Origin: Pseudorhodoplanes sp.
GTDB taxonomy: Bacteria; Pseudomonadota; Alphaproteobacteria; Rhizobiales; Xanthobacteraceae
Assembly (NCBI GenBank): GCA_032027085.1
Contig: JAVSMS010000001.1
Coordinates: forward strand, 2,124,332-2,188,331
DNA length: 64,000 nt
Direction of reading: 5' to 3'
The notes beneath the pieces were generated by a model. The model ran no database searches. It saw nothing but the letters and a program-made list of their open reading frames with translations, and was not told the DNA's origin. Shown in pieces: positions 25,125-33,402 of this stretch (position 1 is its first letter; each line of letters opens with the position of its first letter). A program made the translations under genes and the position numbers.

Positions 25125-26936
25125 TTACACATCCACCTTCAGCGCGGCGATGAACGCCTCCTGCGGGATGTCCACCTTCCCGTACTGGCGCATCTTCTTC
25201 TTGCCTTCCTTCTGCTTCTCCAGAAGCTTGCGCTTGCGGGTGGCGTCGCCGCCGTAGCATTTCGCGGTCACGTCCTTGCGCAGCGCGCGCACGGTTTCGC
25301 GCGCGATCACCTTGCCGCCGATCGCGGCCTGGATCGGCACCTGGAACATGTGCGGCGGGATCAGTTCCTTCAGCTTCTCGACCATGGCGCGGCCGCGGCT
25401 TTCCGCGCGTGTCCTGTGCACCAGCATCGCGAGGGCGTCGACCGGCTCGGCGTTGACGAGGATCTGCATCTTCACAAGATCGGAAGGCCGATAGTCGGTC
25501 AGGTGATAATCGAAGGAAGCATAGCCCTTCGACACCGATTTCAGCCGGTCGTAGAAATCGAACACCACTTCGTTGAGCGGCAATTCGTATTTCACCATGG
25601 CGCGGTTGCCGACATAGGTCAGCTCTTTCTGCACGCCGCGGCGGTCCTGACAGAGTTTCAGCACCGCGCCGAGATAGTCGTCCGGCGTCATGATGGTGGC
25701 TTCGATCCACGGCTCCTGGATCTCTTCGATCTTCACCACATCCGGCATGTCGACCGGATTGTGAATCTCAATCTGCTTTCCGTCGGTCAGCGTCATCTTG
25801 TAGATCACCGATGGCGCGGTCGCGATCAGGTCAAGATTGAATTCGCGCTCCAGCCGCTCCTGGATGATCTCGAGATGCAGAAGGCCGAGAAAGCCGCAAC
25901 GGAAGCCGAAGCCGAGCGCGGCTGATGTTTCCATCTCGAAGGAGAAGCTGGCGTCGTTCAGGCGCAGCTTGCCCATCGCCGCGCGCAACTCCTCGAAGGC
26001 GGCAGCATCGACCGGAAACAGACCGCAGAACACCACCGGGATCGCCGGCTTGAAGCCGGGCAGGGCTTCCGCGACCGGCTTCTTCGCATCAGTGATGGTG
26101 TCGCCGACGCGGGTGTCGGCCACTTCCTTGATCGAGGCGGTGAGGAAGCCGATCTCGCCCGGCCCCAGCTCCTTCACTTCCACCTTTTTCGGCGTGAACA
26201 CGCCGACACGATCGACTTCATAGGTTGCGCCGGTGCCCATCATCTTGATGGTGTCGCCTTCCTTCAGCGTGCCGTCGACGATGCGCACCAGCACGATGAC
26301 GCCGAGATAGGAATCGTACCAGCTGTCGACGAGCAGCGCCTTGAGCGTCGCGTCGCGGTCGCCCTTCGGCGCGGGCAGCTTGTGCACGATCGCCTCCAGC
26401 ACGTCGGGCACGCCGATGCCGGTCTTCGCCGAAATCGGAATGGCGTCGGAGGCGTCGATGCCGATCACGTCCTCGATCTGCTGCTTCACCTTCTCCGGCT
26501 CGGCGGCGGGCAGATCGACCTTGTTCAGCACCGGCACGATCTCGTGATTGTTGTCGATCGCCTGATAGACATTGGCGAGCGTCTGCGCCTCCACGCCCTG
26601 CGAGGCATCGACCACGAGCAGCGAGCCCTCGCAGGCGGCGAGCGAGCGGTTCACCTCATAGGCGAAGTCGACATGGCCCGGCGTGTCGATCAGGTTCAGA
26701 ATGTAATCCTGCCCGTCCTGCGCGCGGTAATTGAGCCGCACCGTCTGCGCCTTGATGGTGATGCCGCGCTCGCGCTCGATGTCCATCGAATCGAGCACCT
26801 GTTCCTTGCCCGCCATCTCGCGCGCGTCGAGGCCGCCGGTGAGCTGGATCAGCCGGTCGGCCAGCGTCGATTTGCCGTGGTCGATATGCGCCACGATCGA
26901 GAAATTGCGGATGTTTTTCAGGGGGGCGGTACTCAT
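25125..26936 (-). CDS. lepA: Elongation factor 4 (LepA), ribosome-associated GTPase
   Basis: This 603-aa protein is full-length LepA. It has the GTPase motifs [14 protein letters not shown] (G1), DTPGHVDF (G3) and VLNKVDLP (G4), EF-G-like domains II, III and V, and the LepA-specific C-terminal domain ending with [22 protein letters not shown]4 back-translocates or remodels stalled ribosomes and helps 30S biogenesis. The ATG at 26936 gives the standard N-terminus. It lies downstream of ahcY on the same strand, separated by 187 bp holding a REP-like palindrome. Confidence 0.97.
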   Translation of the reverse strand: MSTAPLKNIRNFSIVAHIDHGKSTLADRLIQLTGGLDAREMAGKEQVLDSMDIERERGITIKAQTVRLNYRAQDGQDYILNLIDTPGHVDFAYEVNRSLAACEGSLLVVDASQGVEAQTLANVYQAIDNNHEIVPVLNKVDLPAAEPEKVKQQIEDVIGIDASDAIPISAKTGIGVPDVLEAIVHKLPAPKGDRDATLKALLVDSWYDSYLGVIVLVRIVDGTLKEGDTIKMMGTGATYEVDRVGVFTPKKVEVKELGPGEIGFLTASIKEVADTRVGDTITDAKKPVAEALPGFKPAIPVVFCGLFPVDAAAFEELRAAMGKLRLNDASFSFEMETSAALGFGFRCGFLGLLHLEIIQERLEREFNLDLIATAPSVIYKMTLTDGKQIEIHNPVDMPDVVKIEEIQEPWIEATIMTPDDYLGAVLKLCQDRRGVQKELTYVGNRAMVKYELPLNEVVFDFYDRLKSVSKGYASFDYHLTDYRPSDLVKMQILVNAEPVDALAMLVHRTRAESRGRAMVEKLKELIPPHMFQVPIQAAIGGKVIARETVRALRKDVTAKCYGGDATRKRKLLEKQKEGKKKMRQYGKVDIPQEAFIAALKVDV

Positions 26937-26994
26937 GGCGGGCAGATAGCACCGGCCATCAGGGGCGGCAAGGCTGCCAAAAACTGCCTCTCCC

Positions 26995-27115
26995 CGTCAC
27001 CCCGAGGCGCGAGCGACTGAAGGTCGCTGGCCTCGAAGGGTCATGGTCGAAGAAGGCGGTGCATAGTTGGTGCCGTCATCCTTCGAGGGCGCTTCACGCC
27101 ACCTCAGGATGACGG
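26995..27115. repeat. REP-like intergenic palindrome (CCGTCATCCT type)
   Basis: Bases 27073-27082 and 27106-27115 are perfect 10-bp inverted repeats (CCGTCATCCT/AGGATGACGG) around a 23-bp GC-rich loop. A second, imperfect half (GTCACCCCGAGG ... CCTCGAAGGGTCATGG, about 26995-27045) lies next to it. The form is that of dispersed REP elements in Hyphomicrobiales. It sits between the stop of ahcY and the start of lepA and may end the ahcY transcript. Confidence 0.6.
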
Positions 27116-27123
27116 ATCGAAGC

Positions 27124-28551
27124 TTAATATCGGTAATGATCCGGCTTGAACGGGCCTTCGACCTTCACGCCGATATACTCGGCCTGGTCGGGGCGCAGCT
27201 TGGTCAGCTTCACGCCGATCTTGTCGAGATGCAGCCGCGCGACCTTCTCGTCGAGATGCTTGGGCAGCGTGTAGACCTTCTTCTGATACTTGCCGTCCTT
27301 GTTGTGCGCGAAGAGCTCGATCTGCGCCAGCGTCTGGTTGGTGAAGGACGAGGACATGACGAAGCTCGGATGACCCATGGCGTTGCCGAGATTCACCAGG
27401 CGGCCTTCCGACAGGAGGATAATGCGGTGGCCGTCGGGAAACTCGATCTCGTCCACCTGCGGCTTGATGTTCACCCATTTCATGTTGCGCAGACCCGCGA
27501 CATCGATCTCGTTGTCGAAATGGCCGATGTTGCAGACGATGGCGCGATCCTTCATCTGCCGCATGTGGTCGGCGGTGATGATGTCCTTGTTGCCGGTGGC
27601 GGTGACGAAAATGTCGGCGCGCTTCACCGCGTCCTCCATCGTGGTCACTTCATAGCCTTCCATCGCCGCCTGCAGCGCGCAGATCGGATCGATCTCGGAG
27701 ACGAGCACGCGGCAGCCGGCTTGACGGAGCGACGCCGCCGAGCCTTTGCCGACATCGCCGAAGCCCGCGACCATCGCGACCTTGCCGGCCATCATCACGT
27801 CGGTGCCGCGGCGGATGCCGTCGACCAGCGATTCACGGCAGCCGTACAAGTTGTCGAACTTGGACTTCGTCACCGAGTCGTTGACGTTGATCGCGGGGAA
27901 GAGAAGCTTGCCTTCCTTCTCCATGATGTAGAGGCGATGCACGCCGGTTGTCGTCTCTTCCGAGACGCCGCGGATATTCTTCGCAAGCTCGGCGAACCAG
28001 CCCGGCTTTTCCTTCAGCGTGCGCTTGATCAGCGCAAACAGGATCTCCTCTTCCTCCGAACCAGCCTTGTCGAGGAACGCCGTGTCGCCCTTCTCGGCGC
28101 GGTAGCCGAGATGCACCAGCAGGGTCGCGTCGCCGCCGTCATCGAGAATCATGTTCGGCGTGCCGCCGTCGCTCCATTCCAGGATCTTGCGGGTGTATTC
28201 CCAGTAGTCCTTCAGGCTTTCGCCCTTCACCGCGAAAACCGGAATGCCGGCAGCGGCGATGGCCGCGGCGGCGTGATCCTGGGTTGAATAGATGTTGCAG
28301 GAGGCCCAGCGGATGTCGGCACCGAGCGCAGCCAGCGTCTCGATCAGCACAGCCGTCTGGATAGTCATGTGAAGTGAGCCGGCAATGCGGGCGCCCTTGA
28401 GCGGCTGCGCGGCGCCATATTCCTCGCGGGTCGCCATCAGGCCCGGCATTTCGGTTTCGGCGATGTTGATTTCCTTGCGGCCGAATTCGGCGAGGCCGAT
28501 GTCAGCGACGACGTAATCGGAAAAGCCGGCTTTCTTCGCGACTGCGGTCAT
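27124..28551 (-). CDS. ahcY: Adenosylhomocysteinase (S-adenosylhomocysteine hydrolase)
   Basis: This 475-aa protein is a complete SAH hydrolase. The NAD-binding loop is [14 protein letters not shown], substrate-site motifs include [15 protein letters not shown] and [17 protein letters not shown] (catalytic Lys/Asp region), and the C-terminus ends PDHYRY, the conserved KPxxYRY-like tail that closes the partner subunit's NAD site. The enzyme splits S-adenosylhomocysteine into adenosine and homocysteine, relieving methyltransferase product inhibition. A palindrome like that of SAH-responsive regulators and a candidate promoter lie upstream. Confidence 0.97.
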   Translation of the reverse strand: MTAVAKKAGFSDYVVADIGLAEFGRKEINIAETEMPGLMATREEYGAAQPLKGARIAGSLHMTIQTAVLIETLAALGADIRWASCNIYSTQDHAAAAIAAAGIPVFAVKGESLKDYWEYTRKILEWSDGGTPNMILDDGGDATLLVHLGYRAEKGDTAFLDKAGSEEEEILFALIKRTLKEKPGWFAELAKNIRGVSEETTTGVHRLYIMEKEGKLLFPAINVNDSVTKSKFDNLYGCRESLVDGIRRGTDVMMAGKVAMVAGFGDVGKGSAASLRQAGCRVLVSEIDPICALQAAMEGYEVTTMEDAVKRADIFVTATGNKDIITADHMRQMKDRAIVCNIGHFDNEIDVAGLRNMKWVNIKPQVDEIEFPDGHRIILLSEGRLVNLGNAMGHPSFVMSSSFTNQTLAQIELFAHNKDGKYQKKVYTLPKHLDEKVARLHLDKIGVKLTKLRPDQAEYIGVKVEGPFKPDHYRY

Positions 28552-28574
28552 GTTCTTCGGAATCCTTATGTCTT

Positions 28575-28605
28575 GAGAGACGCGGCAGGCTCACGCGCGT
28601 GCGGA
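28575..28605 (-). promoter_or_regulatory. Structured 5' leader hairpin of ahcY
   Basis: Between the candidate promoter and the ahcY start, the minus strand contains GCGCGT-CCGC-ACGCGC, a 6-bp stem with a 4-base loop, enclosed by a GGCT/AGCC stem. It could be a small regulatory RNA structure. It does not clearly match the SAH riboswitch core as I remember it. Confidence 0.3.
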
Positions 28606-28636
28606 CGCGCAGCCCTCGAGCCGCCTTCGGCCCGAG

Positions 28637-28665
28637 CCTATAGCAGGGGCCGGAGCCGCCTGCAA
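28637..28665 (-). promoter_or_regulatory. ahcY: Candidate sigma-70 promoter of ahcY
   Basis: On the minus strand TTGCAG (28665-28660) and TATAGG (28642-28637) are 17 bp apart, the ideal spacing for -35 and -10 boxes. Transcription would start about 80 nt before the ahcY ATG. The adjacent upstream palindrome at 28671-28690 would touch the -35 region. Confidence 0.45.
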
Positions 28666-28670
28666 TCCGG

Positions 28671-28690
28671 ATATAAAGATTTCTTTATGT
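28671..28690. promoter_or_regulatory. Palindromic operator upstream of ahcY (SahR-like)
   Basis: ATATAAAGATTTCTTTATGT contains perfect ATAAAGA/TCTTTAT arms around two bases and extends with one mismatch. It is an AT-rich island just above the candidate -35 box of ahcY. It resembles the site I recall for SahR, an ArsR-family repressor of the S-adenosylmethionine cycle in Proteobacteria. A sahR-like gene (ArsR plus methyltransferase in one protein) is not in the window. Confidence 0.5.
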
Positions 28691-28749
28691 GATTTTCAAA
28701 GTGGAGGCTTGATCCTTCTAACCGCCGCCACGGCAATTGTGGTGGACTT

Positions 28750-29427
28750 TCAGGCGGTTGCGCTGCTTTCCACAGGAAGGCCGGACGCTTTCCATTCCGG
28801 GAAACCGTCTTCGAGCCGGTGCACGGTGTAGCCACGCGCCCTCAGCAGGGACACCGCCTCGAACGACAATACGCAGTAAGGGCCTCGGCAGTAGGCGACG
28901 ATTTCGCGCCCCTTTGGCAGTTCAGCCAATCGCTTTTTGAGTTCGGGCAACGGAATGTTCAGGGCGGACGGCAGATGGCCCAATGCGAACTCCGTTTCCG
29001 GCCGGACATCAAGCACGGTCACGAGCCTGTCCCGAAGGCGTTTAATCAGGCCCTTGCGCGTGACAGGTTCCATTGCGTCGCGCGCGCGGAAGTAGGCCGC
29101 CATCACGCGCTCGATCTCGGCGGCGTTGCGCTCGCCGACGCGTCCGAGCGCCTTCAGGAGGGCAATGACATCGTCCTCCCCGGCGAGCGAGTAGAGCACC
29201 CGCTTGCCATCACGGCGCGTCGCGACCAGCGCGGCGCGTCGCAGGATCTGCAAATGGCGGGAGGCATTCGCAAATGTCAGCCCGGCCTGCGCCGCCAGTT
29301 CCTCGACGCTTCGCTCGCCCTGACCGAGATGCTCCAGCAGCTCCAGACGGTGCTGGTGGCCGAGCGCCTGCGCGATCCCGGCAAGACCGGCAAATACCGC
29401 CTGTTTAGGTCCAATGCTTGACATCAT
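28750..29427 (-). CDS. ArsR/SmtB regulator fused to a rhodanese domain
   Basis: This 225-aa protein joins an ArsR winged-helix domain (residues 15-100; GERSVEELAAQAGLTFANAS, then RHLQILRRAALV) to a rhodanese domain (about 115-220). The rhodanese loop AYCRGPYCVLSFEA holds the catalytic cysteine, and LDVRPETEFALGHLPSALN is the typical entry. Such fusions are thought to sense sulfur, persulfide or metalloid species through the reactive cysteine. It is divergent from a methyltransferase/nucleoside phosphorylase pair and faces a palindromic site at 29442-29467, which it probably binds. The ligand and target genes are inferred from position only. Confidence 0.9.
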   Translation of the reverse strand: MMSSIGPKQAVFAGLAGIAQALGHQHRLELLEHLGQGERSVEELAAQAGLTFANASRHLQILRRAALVATRRDGKRVLYSLAGEDDVIALLKALGRVGERNAAEIERVMAAYFRARDAMEPVTRKGLIKRLRDRLVTVLDVRPETEFALGHLPSALNIPLPELKKRLAELPKGREIVAYCRGPYCVLSFEAVSLLRARGYTVHRLEDGFPEWKASGLPVESSATA

Positions 29428-29441
29428 CTCTCATTCATTCG

Positions 29442-29467
29442 ATCATTCATCATAGCCATTGAATGAT
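29442..29467. promoter_or_regulatory. Candidate ArsR-type operator in a divergent promoter
   Basis: ATCATTCA (29442-29449) and TGAATGAT (29460-29467) are perfect 8-bp inverted repeats 10 bp apart, and a further ATTCATTC copy precedes them. The site lies 15 bp upstream of the ArsR-rhodanese start and about 75 bp upstream of the methyltransferase start, as expected for an autoregulated divergent operator. Confidence 0.6.
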
Positions 29468-29542
29468 ATAGAGGGGCGCTCGCGGACGCAAAACAATAAC
29501 GGCCGCGGACTCGTCGTCGCCTCTGCATGAGCACAACATCTC

Positions 29543-30175
29543 ATGGACACCGAGCACCGCCAAGGCCACTGGCAGCGAACCTACGAAGTGAAGACCGGGC
29601 AGGAGGTGAGCTGGCATCAGGATTCACCAGAACCCTCGCTCAGGCTGGTCACCGCCGCGGCAACATCGTTGGCGTCTTCCATCATCGATATCGGCGGCGG
29701 AACCTCGTATCTCGTCGATCGTCTTGTGCAGCGCGGATTTCGCAAGGTCTCCGTACTCGACGTGTCTTCCGCCGCGCTCGCCAAGGCGCAAGCGCGTCTT
29801 GGTGCACAGGCTTCGGTCGTCGATTGGATTGCCGCGGACATCACGATCTGGACGCCGACGCGCCTCTACGACGTGTGGCATGACCGGGCGACCTTTCATT
29901 TCATGGTGACCGAAGCTGACCGCTCCGCCTATCTTGAGCGTCTGAGAGCGGCCCTCGCGCGCGGCGGACATGCCGTCATCGCGACATTTGCTTTGGACGG
30001 GCCTGAAAGATGCAGCGGATTGCCCGTGATGCGCTACGATCCGGCAGGCCTCGCCGACACGCTGGGGACGGAATTCACGCTCGTCAGCTCCGAGCGCCAT
30101 CTTCACCACACACCTGCGGGGTCCGTGCAGCCCTTTCAATTCAGCGTCTTCAGCCGCCGGTTGGACGCTTCATGA
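29543..30175 (+). CDS. Class I SAM-dependent methyltransferase
   Basis: This 210-aa protein has a Rossmann methyltransferase fold: motif I SIIDIGGGTSYLVDRL, the acidic end of strand 2 in VSVLDVSSAALAKA, motif II-like WIAADITIW, and WHDRATFHFM. The N-terminal HWQRTYEVKTGQEVSWHQ is shared by small-molecule methyltransferases found beside metalloid or sulfur regulators. The substrate is unknown. The stop overlaps the start of the next gene (ATGA), and the gene is divergent from the ArsR-rhodanese regulator, so it is probably under that regulator's control. Confidence 0.85.
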   Translation: MDTEHRQGHWQRTYEVKTGQEVSWHQDSPEPSLRLVTAAATSLASSIIDIGGGTSYLVDRLVQRGFRKVSVLDVSSAALAKAQARLGAQASVVDWIAADITIWTPTRLYDVWHDRATFHFMVTEADRSAYLERLRAALARGGHAVIATFALDGPERCSGLPVMRYDPAGLADTLGTEFTLVSSERHLHHTPAGSVQPFQFSVFSRRLDAS

Positions 30176-30981
30176 CCGGCGGCTTACCGCGTGCAGCGCC
30201 GCCGATCCTGCGCGCCAAGCACCACAAGTCGGCATCGATGTTCAATCCGGAGAATCTGCTGCGCGAAGCACGCCGCCAGAAGAATCTGCCGGATAGCCCG
30301 GTCCCCGAGGTCTGCATCCTCGATCCGGACGGAGATATCGTGCGCCACCTGAGCGCCACCGGACGGGCGCAGCGAGTGGAAGGCTGGGCCTGCTATCATA
30401 GCGACATGGTTCGCTTCACGGAGGGCGGGCGCGACTATGGGATCGTGGGCTGTGCTGTCGGTGCGTCCTATGCAGTGCTGCTCGCCGAGCAGATGTTCGT
30501 TTCGGGCTGCCGCCTGCTCATCAGCATAACGTCATCCGGACAGATCAAGCGGCTGCGGGAACCGCCTTATTTCATCCTGATCGAACGCGCGTTGCGTGAT
30601 GAAGGGACGAGCTACCATTATCTGCCTGCCGACAGGGATTACGCGGAAGCCGATCCGGCATTAGTCGCGGCTGTGGCGCCAGCTCTCAAGCAATCGGACA
30701 CGCCGGTCGAACGCGGAGCCTCCTGGACGACCGATGCGCCATACAGGGAGACGCCTGAAGCCATCGAAGCTGCGCGTGCAGAGGGCATCCTCGCCGTCGA
30801 GATGGAGGCAGCCGCGCTCTATGCTTTCGGCGAGGCGCGGAACAAGCCGGTTCTCTGCTTCGCGCATGTGACGAACCGGATGGGGCGGGCCGGAGACTTC
30901 GAGAAGGGCGAAGCCAATGGCGCAACCGCGGCTATCACGTTGATTCACGCCGTCGCCAATTGCTGGCTGCGGTCACGATAG
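30172..30981 (+). CDS. Nucleoside phosphorylase (PNP/UDP family)
   Basis: This 269-aa protein carries the PNP/UDP phosphorylase superfamily features: GIVGCAVGASYAVLLAEQM, the phosphate-site region SITSSGQI, and ILAVEMEAAALYAFGEA, in which the Glu-Met-Glu segment contacts the ribose. These enzymes cleave nucleosides with phosphate to a free base and ribose-1-phosphate. The start ATG overlaps the stop of the methyltransferase gene, so the two are translationally coupled. This suggests joint handling of a methylation product or nucleoside. Another phosphorylase-family gene lies at 56809. Confidence 0.85.
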   Translation: MTGGLPRAAPPILRAKHHKSASMFNPENLLREARRQKNLPDSPVPEVCILDPDGDIVRHLSATGRAQRVEGWACYHSDMVRFTEGGRDYGIVGCAVGASYAVLLAEQMFVSGCRLLISITSSGQIKRLREPPYFILIERALRDEGTSYHYLPADRDYAEADPALVAAVAPALKQSDTPVERGASWTTDAPYRETPEAIEAARAEGILAVEMEAAALYAFGEARNKPVLCFAHVTNRMGRAGDFEKGEANGATAAITLIHAVANCWLRSR

Positions 30982-31084
30982 AAGATTTGGTTTCGAATGC
31001 GGAGCCTGCTTTACGCCGCATGTCCATGGCATGGCTGGGTGGCGTGCGCGGTGCGCAAGCTCGCTTCAGGCCGCAATGGTCTGG

Positions 31085-31459
31085 CTACCTTTCCGAACTG
31101 GCCGGTCTGGCCGGATTTGCCTTGAGCACGCCGGCCTGCTCCAGGGCGGCCGCGGTCTGCTGCATCTTGTTGATCAGTTCAATGGCGGCGGCGGGAGGCA
31201 GGACCAGGCGGCAGGCCGGGTAGCGACGGCCGGTCAGCGGCGCGTCCTTCTTCATCTCGTCCATGCGGGTGATGCCGAATTCGATGCGCAGGGTCTGCCC
31301 GTCAAAGAAGATGCTGTTGACGGCATCGGCAAAGGTCTCGCCGCATTCGGGCCGGTCGACATAGCGGACGCTGGCGGTCTTGGCGCCGCTGGTTGGCTTG
31401 CTGGCGGCAGCCTGCTGCCGCGCGATGGAGTCGGATGTCGAGTTTTTAGGCGTGGTCAT
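31085..31459 (-). CDS. Conserved hypothetical small protein
   Basis: I do not recognise this 124-aa protein. It has a Ser/Ala/Lys-rich N-terminus (about 28 residues, probably disordered) and a compact core with VRYVDRPECGETFADAV, IFFDGQTLRIEFGITRMDE and YPACRLVLPPAAAIELINKM. The two core cysteines could bind metal or form a disulfide. There is no signal peptide or membrane helix. GGGGGAG lies about nine bases upstream of the ATG, so it is probably expressed. It stands alone, convergent with the nucleoside phosphorylase gene. Confidence 0.7.
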   Translation of the reverse strand: MTTPKNSTSDSIARQQAAASKPTSGAKTASVRYVDRPECGETFADAVNSIFFDGQTLRIEFGITRMDEMKKDAPLTGRRYPACRLVLPPAAAIELINKMQQTAAALEQAGVLKANPARPASSER

Positions 31460-31611
31460 GGCAATTCGCTCCCCCAGGAGAAAGCCGGCCCAGTGTTGTG
31501 GTTCAGAACTTCGCGTCGCGGCGAGTCCTCAAGCGAGTGCGAATTCAGGACGCCAGCGTTGTTGCTCTTATCTATCCTGAACTGTGCGGCGTGCCAACGG
31601 CGACAAGGTAT

Positions 31612-31635
31612 GCGGCGTTCCGGCAGGAACGCCGC
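31612..31635 (-). terminator. Strong hairpin downstream of the carbonic anhydrase gene
   Basis: GCGGCGTTCC-GGCA-GGAACGCCGC is a 10-bp perfect stem with a 4-base loop, beginning 18 bp after the carbonic anhydrase stop on the minus strand. No T-run follows, so termination could be Rho-assisted, or the hairpin may protect the mRNA 3' end. Confidence 0.5.
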
Positions 31636-31652
31636 AGACTTCAGACATCAGA

Positions 31653-32369
31653 TCACAGCAGCGCCACCTTGCCGCTCGCGAGATCGTAGTTGGCTCCGAC
31701 CACTTTCACCTTCTTGTCCTGCACTAGTTTCGACACGATCGGTTTCGCCGTCGTCAGCCGGCGTACGCCATAGCGTACATTTTCCTCGATGGAAGCTTGC
31801 AGCAGATTGTCGGGCTTGCCGCGTTTAGCGATTTCGACGGCCGGTTTGATATCGCGCACCATCTCCTGCAAATGGCCCGGCAATTTTGCGCCCTCCTTGA
31901 GCACCTTGATGGCGGCGCCGACCGCGCCGCAATTGCTGTGGCCCAGCACCATGATCAAGGGCGCGCCAAGAAATTTCACTGCGTATTCAATGCTGGCGAG
32001 GACGTCGTCATTGACGAAATTGCCGGCGACACGAACAACGAACAGATCGCCCGGACCCTGGTCGAAGGCGAGTTCGGGTGCGACACGCGAATCCGCGCAA
32101 CTCAGGATCGCTGCGACCGGATATTGACCTGTCACCCGCGCGGCGCGGCCGGCGGAAAAATCCTTGTTGGCCGCCGTGTTGGCGGCGTAGCGAGCGTTGC
32201 CGTCCATGATGCGCTTCAGGGCGTCGTCCGGCGAGATGGCGTTTTGCGGCATCGCGGTTTGCGCGAAGGCGGAAGGAAACGGAGACGCGGCGGCACCGAG
32301 CAGCGCGGCGCCTCCCGACAAGAGGCCGCGGCGCGACATCGAGGCAGGCCGGTAACATTCATTGCACAT
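31653..32369 (-). CDS. Beta-class carbonic anhydrase, Tat-exported
   Basis: From the ATG at 32369 the protein has 238 residues. The N-terminus contains a twin-arginine signal (SRRGLLSGGAALLGAAASPF) with cleavage near AFAQT, so it should fold in the cytoplasm and be exported. The zinc-site motifs are SCADSRVAPE (Cys and Asp-Arg dyad) and VLGHSNCGAVGAA (His and Cys). It hydrates CO2 reversibly, here in the periplasm. The open frame extends to 32471, but only the later start puts the Tat motif in place. The signal peptide is preceded by MCNECYRPASM, with two extra cysteines. Confidence 0.9.
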   Translation of the reverse strand: MCNECYRPASMSRRGLLSGGAALLGAAASPFPSAFAQTAMPQNAISPDDALKRIMDGNARYAANTAANKDFSAGRAARVTGQYPVAAILSCADSRVAPELAFDQGPGDLFVVRVAGNFVNDDVLASIEYAVKFLGAPLIMVLGHSNCGAVGAAIKVLKEGAKLPGHLQEMVRDIKPAVEIAKRGKPDNLLQASIEENVRYGVRRLTTAKPIVSKLVQDKKVKVVGANYDLASGKVALL

Positions 32370-32510
32370 GACTGTTTCCCTGAGTTGCGGCGCCCATCGC
32401 CGCAAACGAAGGCGCGCAGGGTGAGCCGTACGCGTTAAGCCCGGGTTATTTTCGGAAGCGAGATTTCCCAATTGCGCGGGAACGTGGGCGAACGATCTGA
32501 AATCGCGCCG

Positions 32511-32798
32511 TCAATCCTCTTCGCCGAAGCGGTCGCCGATCAAGGTGCTGATCGCGTCGATGACTTCGGCGGCGTCCCTGCCCTTGGCCTCGACCGTGAT
32601 CGAGGTGCCCGGGCCGGCGGCCAGCATCATCAGGCCCATGATGGAATTGCCGCCCACCGTTTCGCCCGCGCGGGTGACCTTCACGTCGGCGTCGTAGCGT
32701 TCGACCGTCTGCACGAATTTCGCCGAAGCGCGGGCGTGCAGCCCCTTTTTGTTGGTAATTTCCAGAATGCGGATAATGGCGCCGTCAGAGCCGCTCAT
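32511..32798 (-). CDS. ptsH: HPr phosphocarrier protein of the regulatory PTS
   Basis: This 95-aa protein has the HPr active-site histidine in TNKKGLHARASAKFV and a regulatory serine region in GGNSIMGLMML, the site phosphorylated by HprK. In Hyphomicrobiales the PTS lacks sugar permeases and works as a regulatory relay (PtsP-HPr-EIIA) linked to carbon and nitrogen status and ChvG/ChvI. The start overlaps the stop of the EIIA gene (ATGA), so the two are coupled. Downstream lies the carbonic anhydrase gene, 141 bp away. Confidence 0.95.
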   Translation of the reverse strand: MSGSDGAIIRILEITNKKGLHARASAKFVQTVERYDADVKVTRAGETVGGNSIMGLMMLAAGPGTSITVEAKGRDAAEVIDAISTLIGDRFGEED

Positions 32799-33196
32799 TT
32801 TCCGGCGAGGACCCGGCTGGCAATGGTGACGTATTTGCGCCCGGCTTCCTGGGCGGCGGCGACCGCCTCCGGCAGCGGCACTTCGTTGCGGACCTTGGCG
32901 AGTTTCACAAGCATGGGCAGGTTGATCCCGGCGATGACCTCCACCTTGGGCCGGCTCATGCAGGAAATCGAGAGGTTGGAGGGCGTGCCGCCGAACATGT
33001 CGGTGAGCACGGCGACGCCGTCGCCGCTGTCGACCCGCTTGATGGCTTCCACGATGTCTTTCCGCCGCTGCTCGACGTCATCGTCGGGGCCGATAGTGAC
33101 GGCTTCGATCTGCTGCTGCGGACCGACGACATGCTCGAGGGCGGAACGGAACTCCACGGCGAGACGGCCGTGGGTAACGAGAACAAGGCCGATCAT
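32795..33196 (-). CDS. PTS EIIA component, mannose (EIIA-Man) type
   Basis: This 133-aa protein starts at the ATG at 33196 (MIGLVLVTHGRLAVEF), in which the histidine of VTHG is the phosphoryl acceptor. GVAVLTDMFGGTPSN is the second signature of the family. No EIIB, EIIC or EIID genes are present, as is usual for the alphaproteobacterial regulatory PTS, so it probably signals rather than transports. An upstream in-frame ATG at 33232 would add 12 residues not seen in the family. It overlaps ptsH by four bases. Confidence 0.93.
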   Translation of the reverse strand: MIGLVLVTHGRLAVEFRSALEHVVGPQQQIEAVTIGPDDDVEQRRKDIVEAIKRVDSGDGVAVLTDMFGGTPSNLSISCMSRPKVEVIAGINLPMLVKLAKVRNEVPLPEAVAAAQEAGRKYVTIASRVLAGK

Positions 33197-33257
33197 AAAA
33201 AACTCCGGCGGGCGCGATGGTTTGCGCCGCACGAAAGGGCGCCATCATGACCATCCA

Positions 33258-33279
33258 AAAGCCCATTGCAAGGGGCTTT
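33258..33279 (-). terminator. Hairpin between hprK and the EIIA gene
   Basis: On the minus strand AAAGCCC and GGGCTTT pair in a 7-bp stem with an 8-base loop, followed by a T and GG. It lies in the 206-bp gap between hprK and the EIIA gene and could terminate or attenuate the chvI-chvG-hprK transcript. Confidence 0.45.
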
Positions 33280-33402
33280 CTGCGGATTGAACCCGCATGC
33301 TGCATTGCGGTAAATATGGATGAAGTCCAAATTTTGCGAGCCCGCTGCCTGGCCATTCTGCAGGCCAGACCTTCCAGGCCCGTGTTCCACAGCCCGGCCG
33401 GC

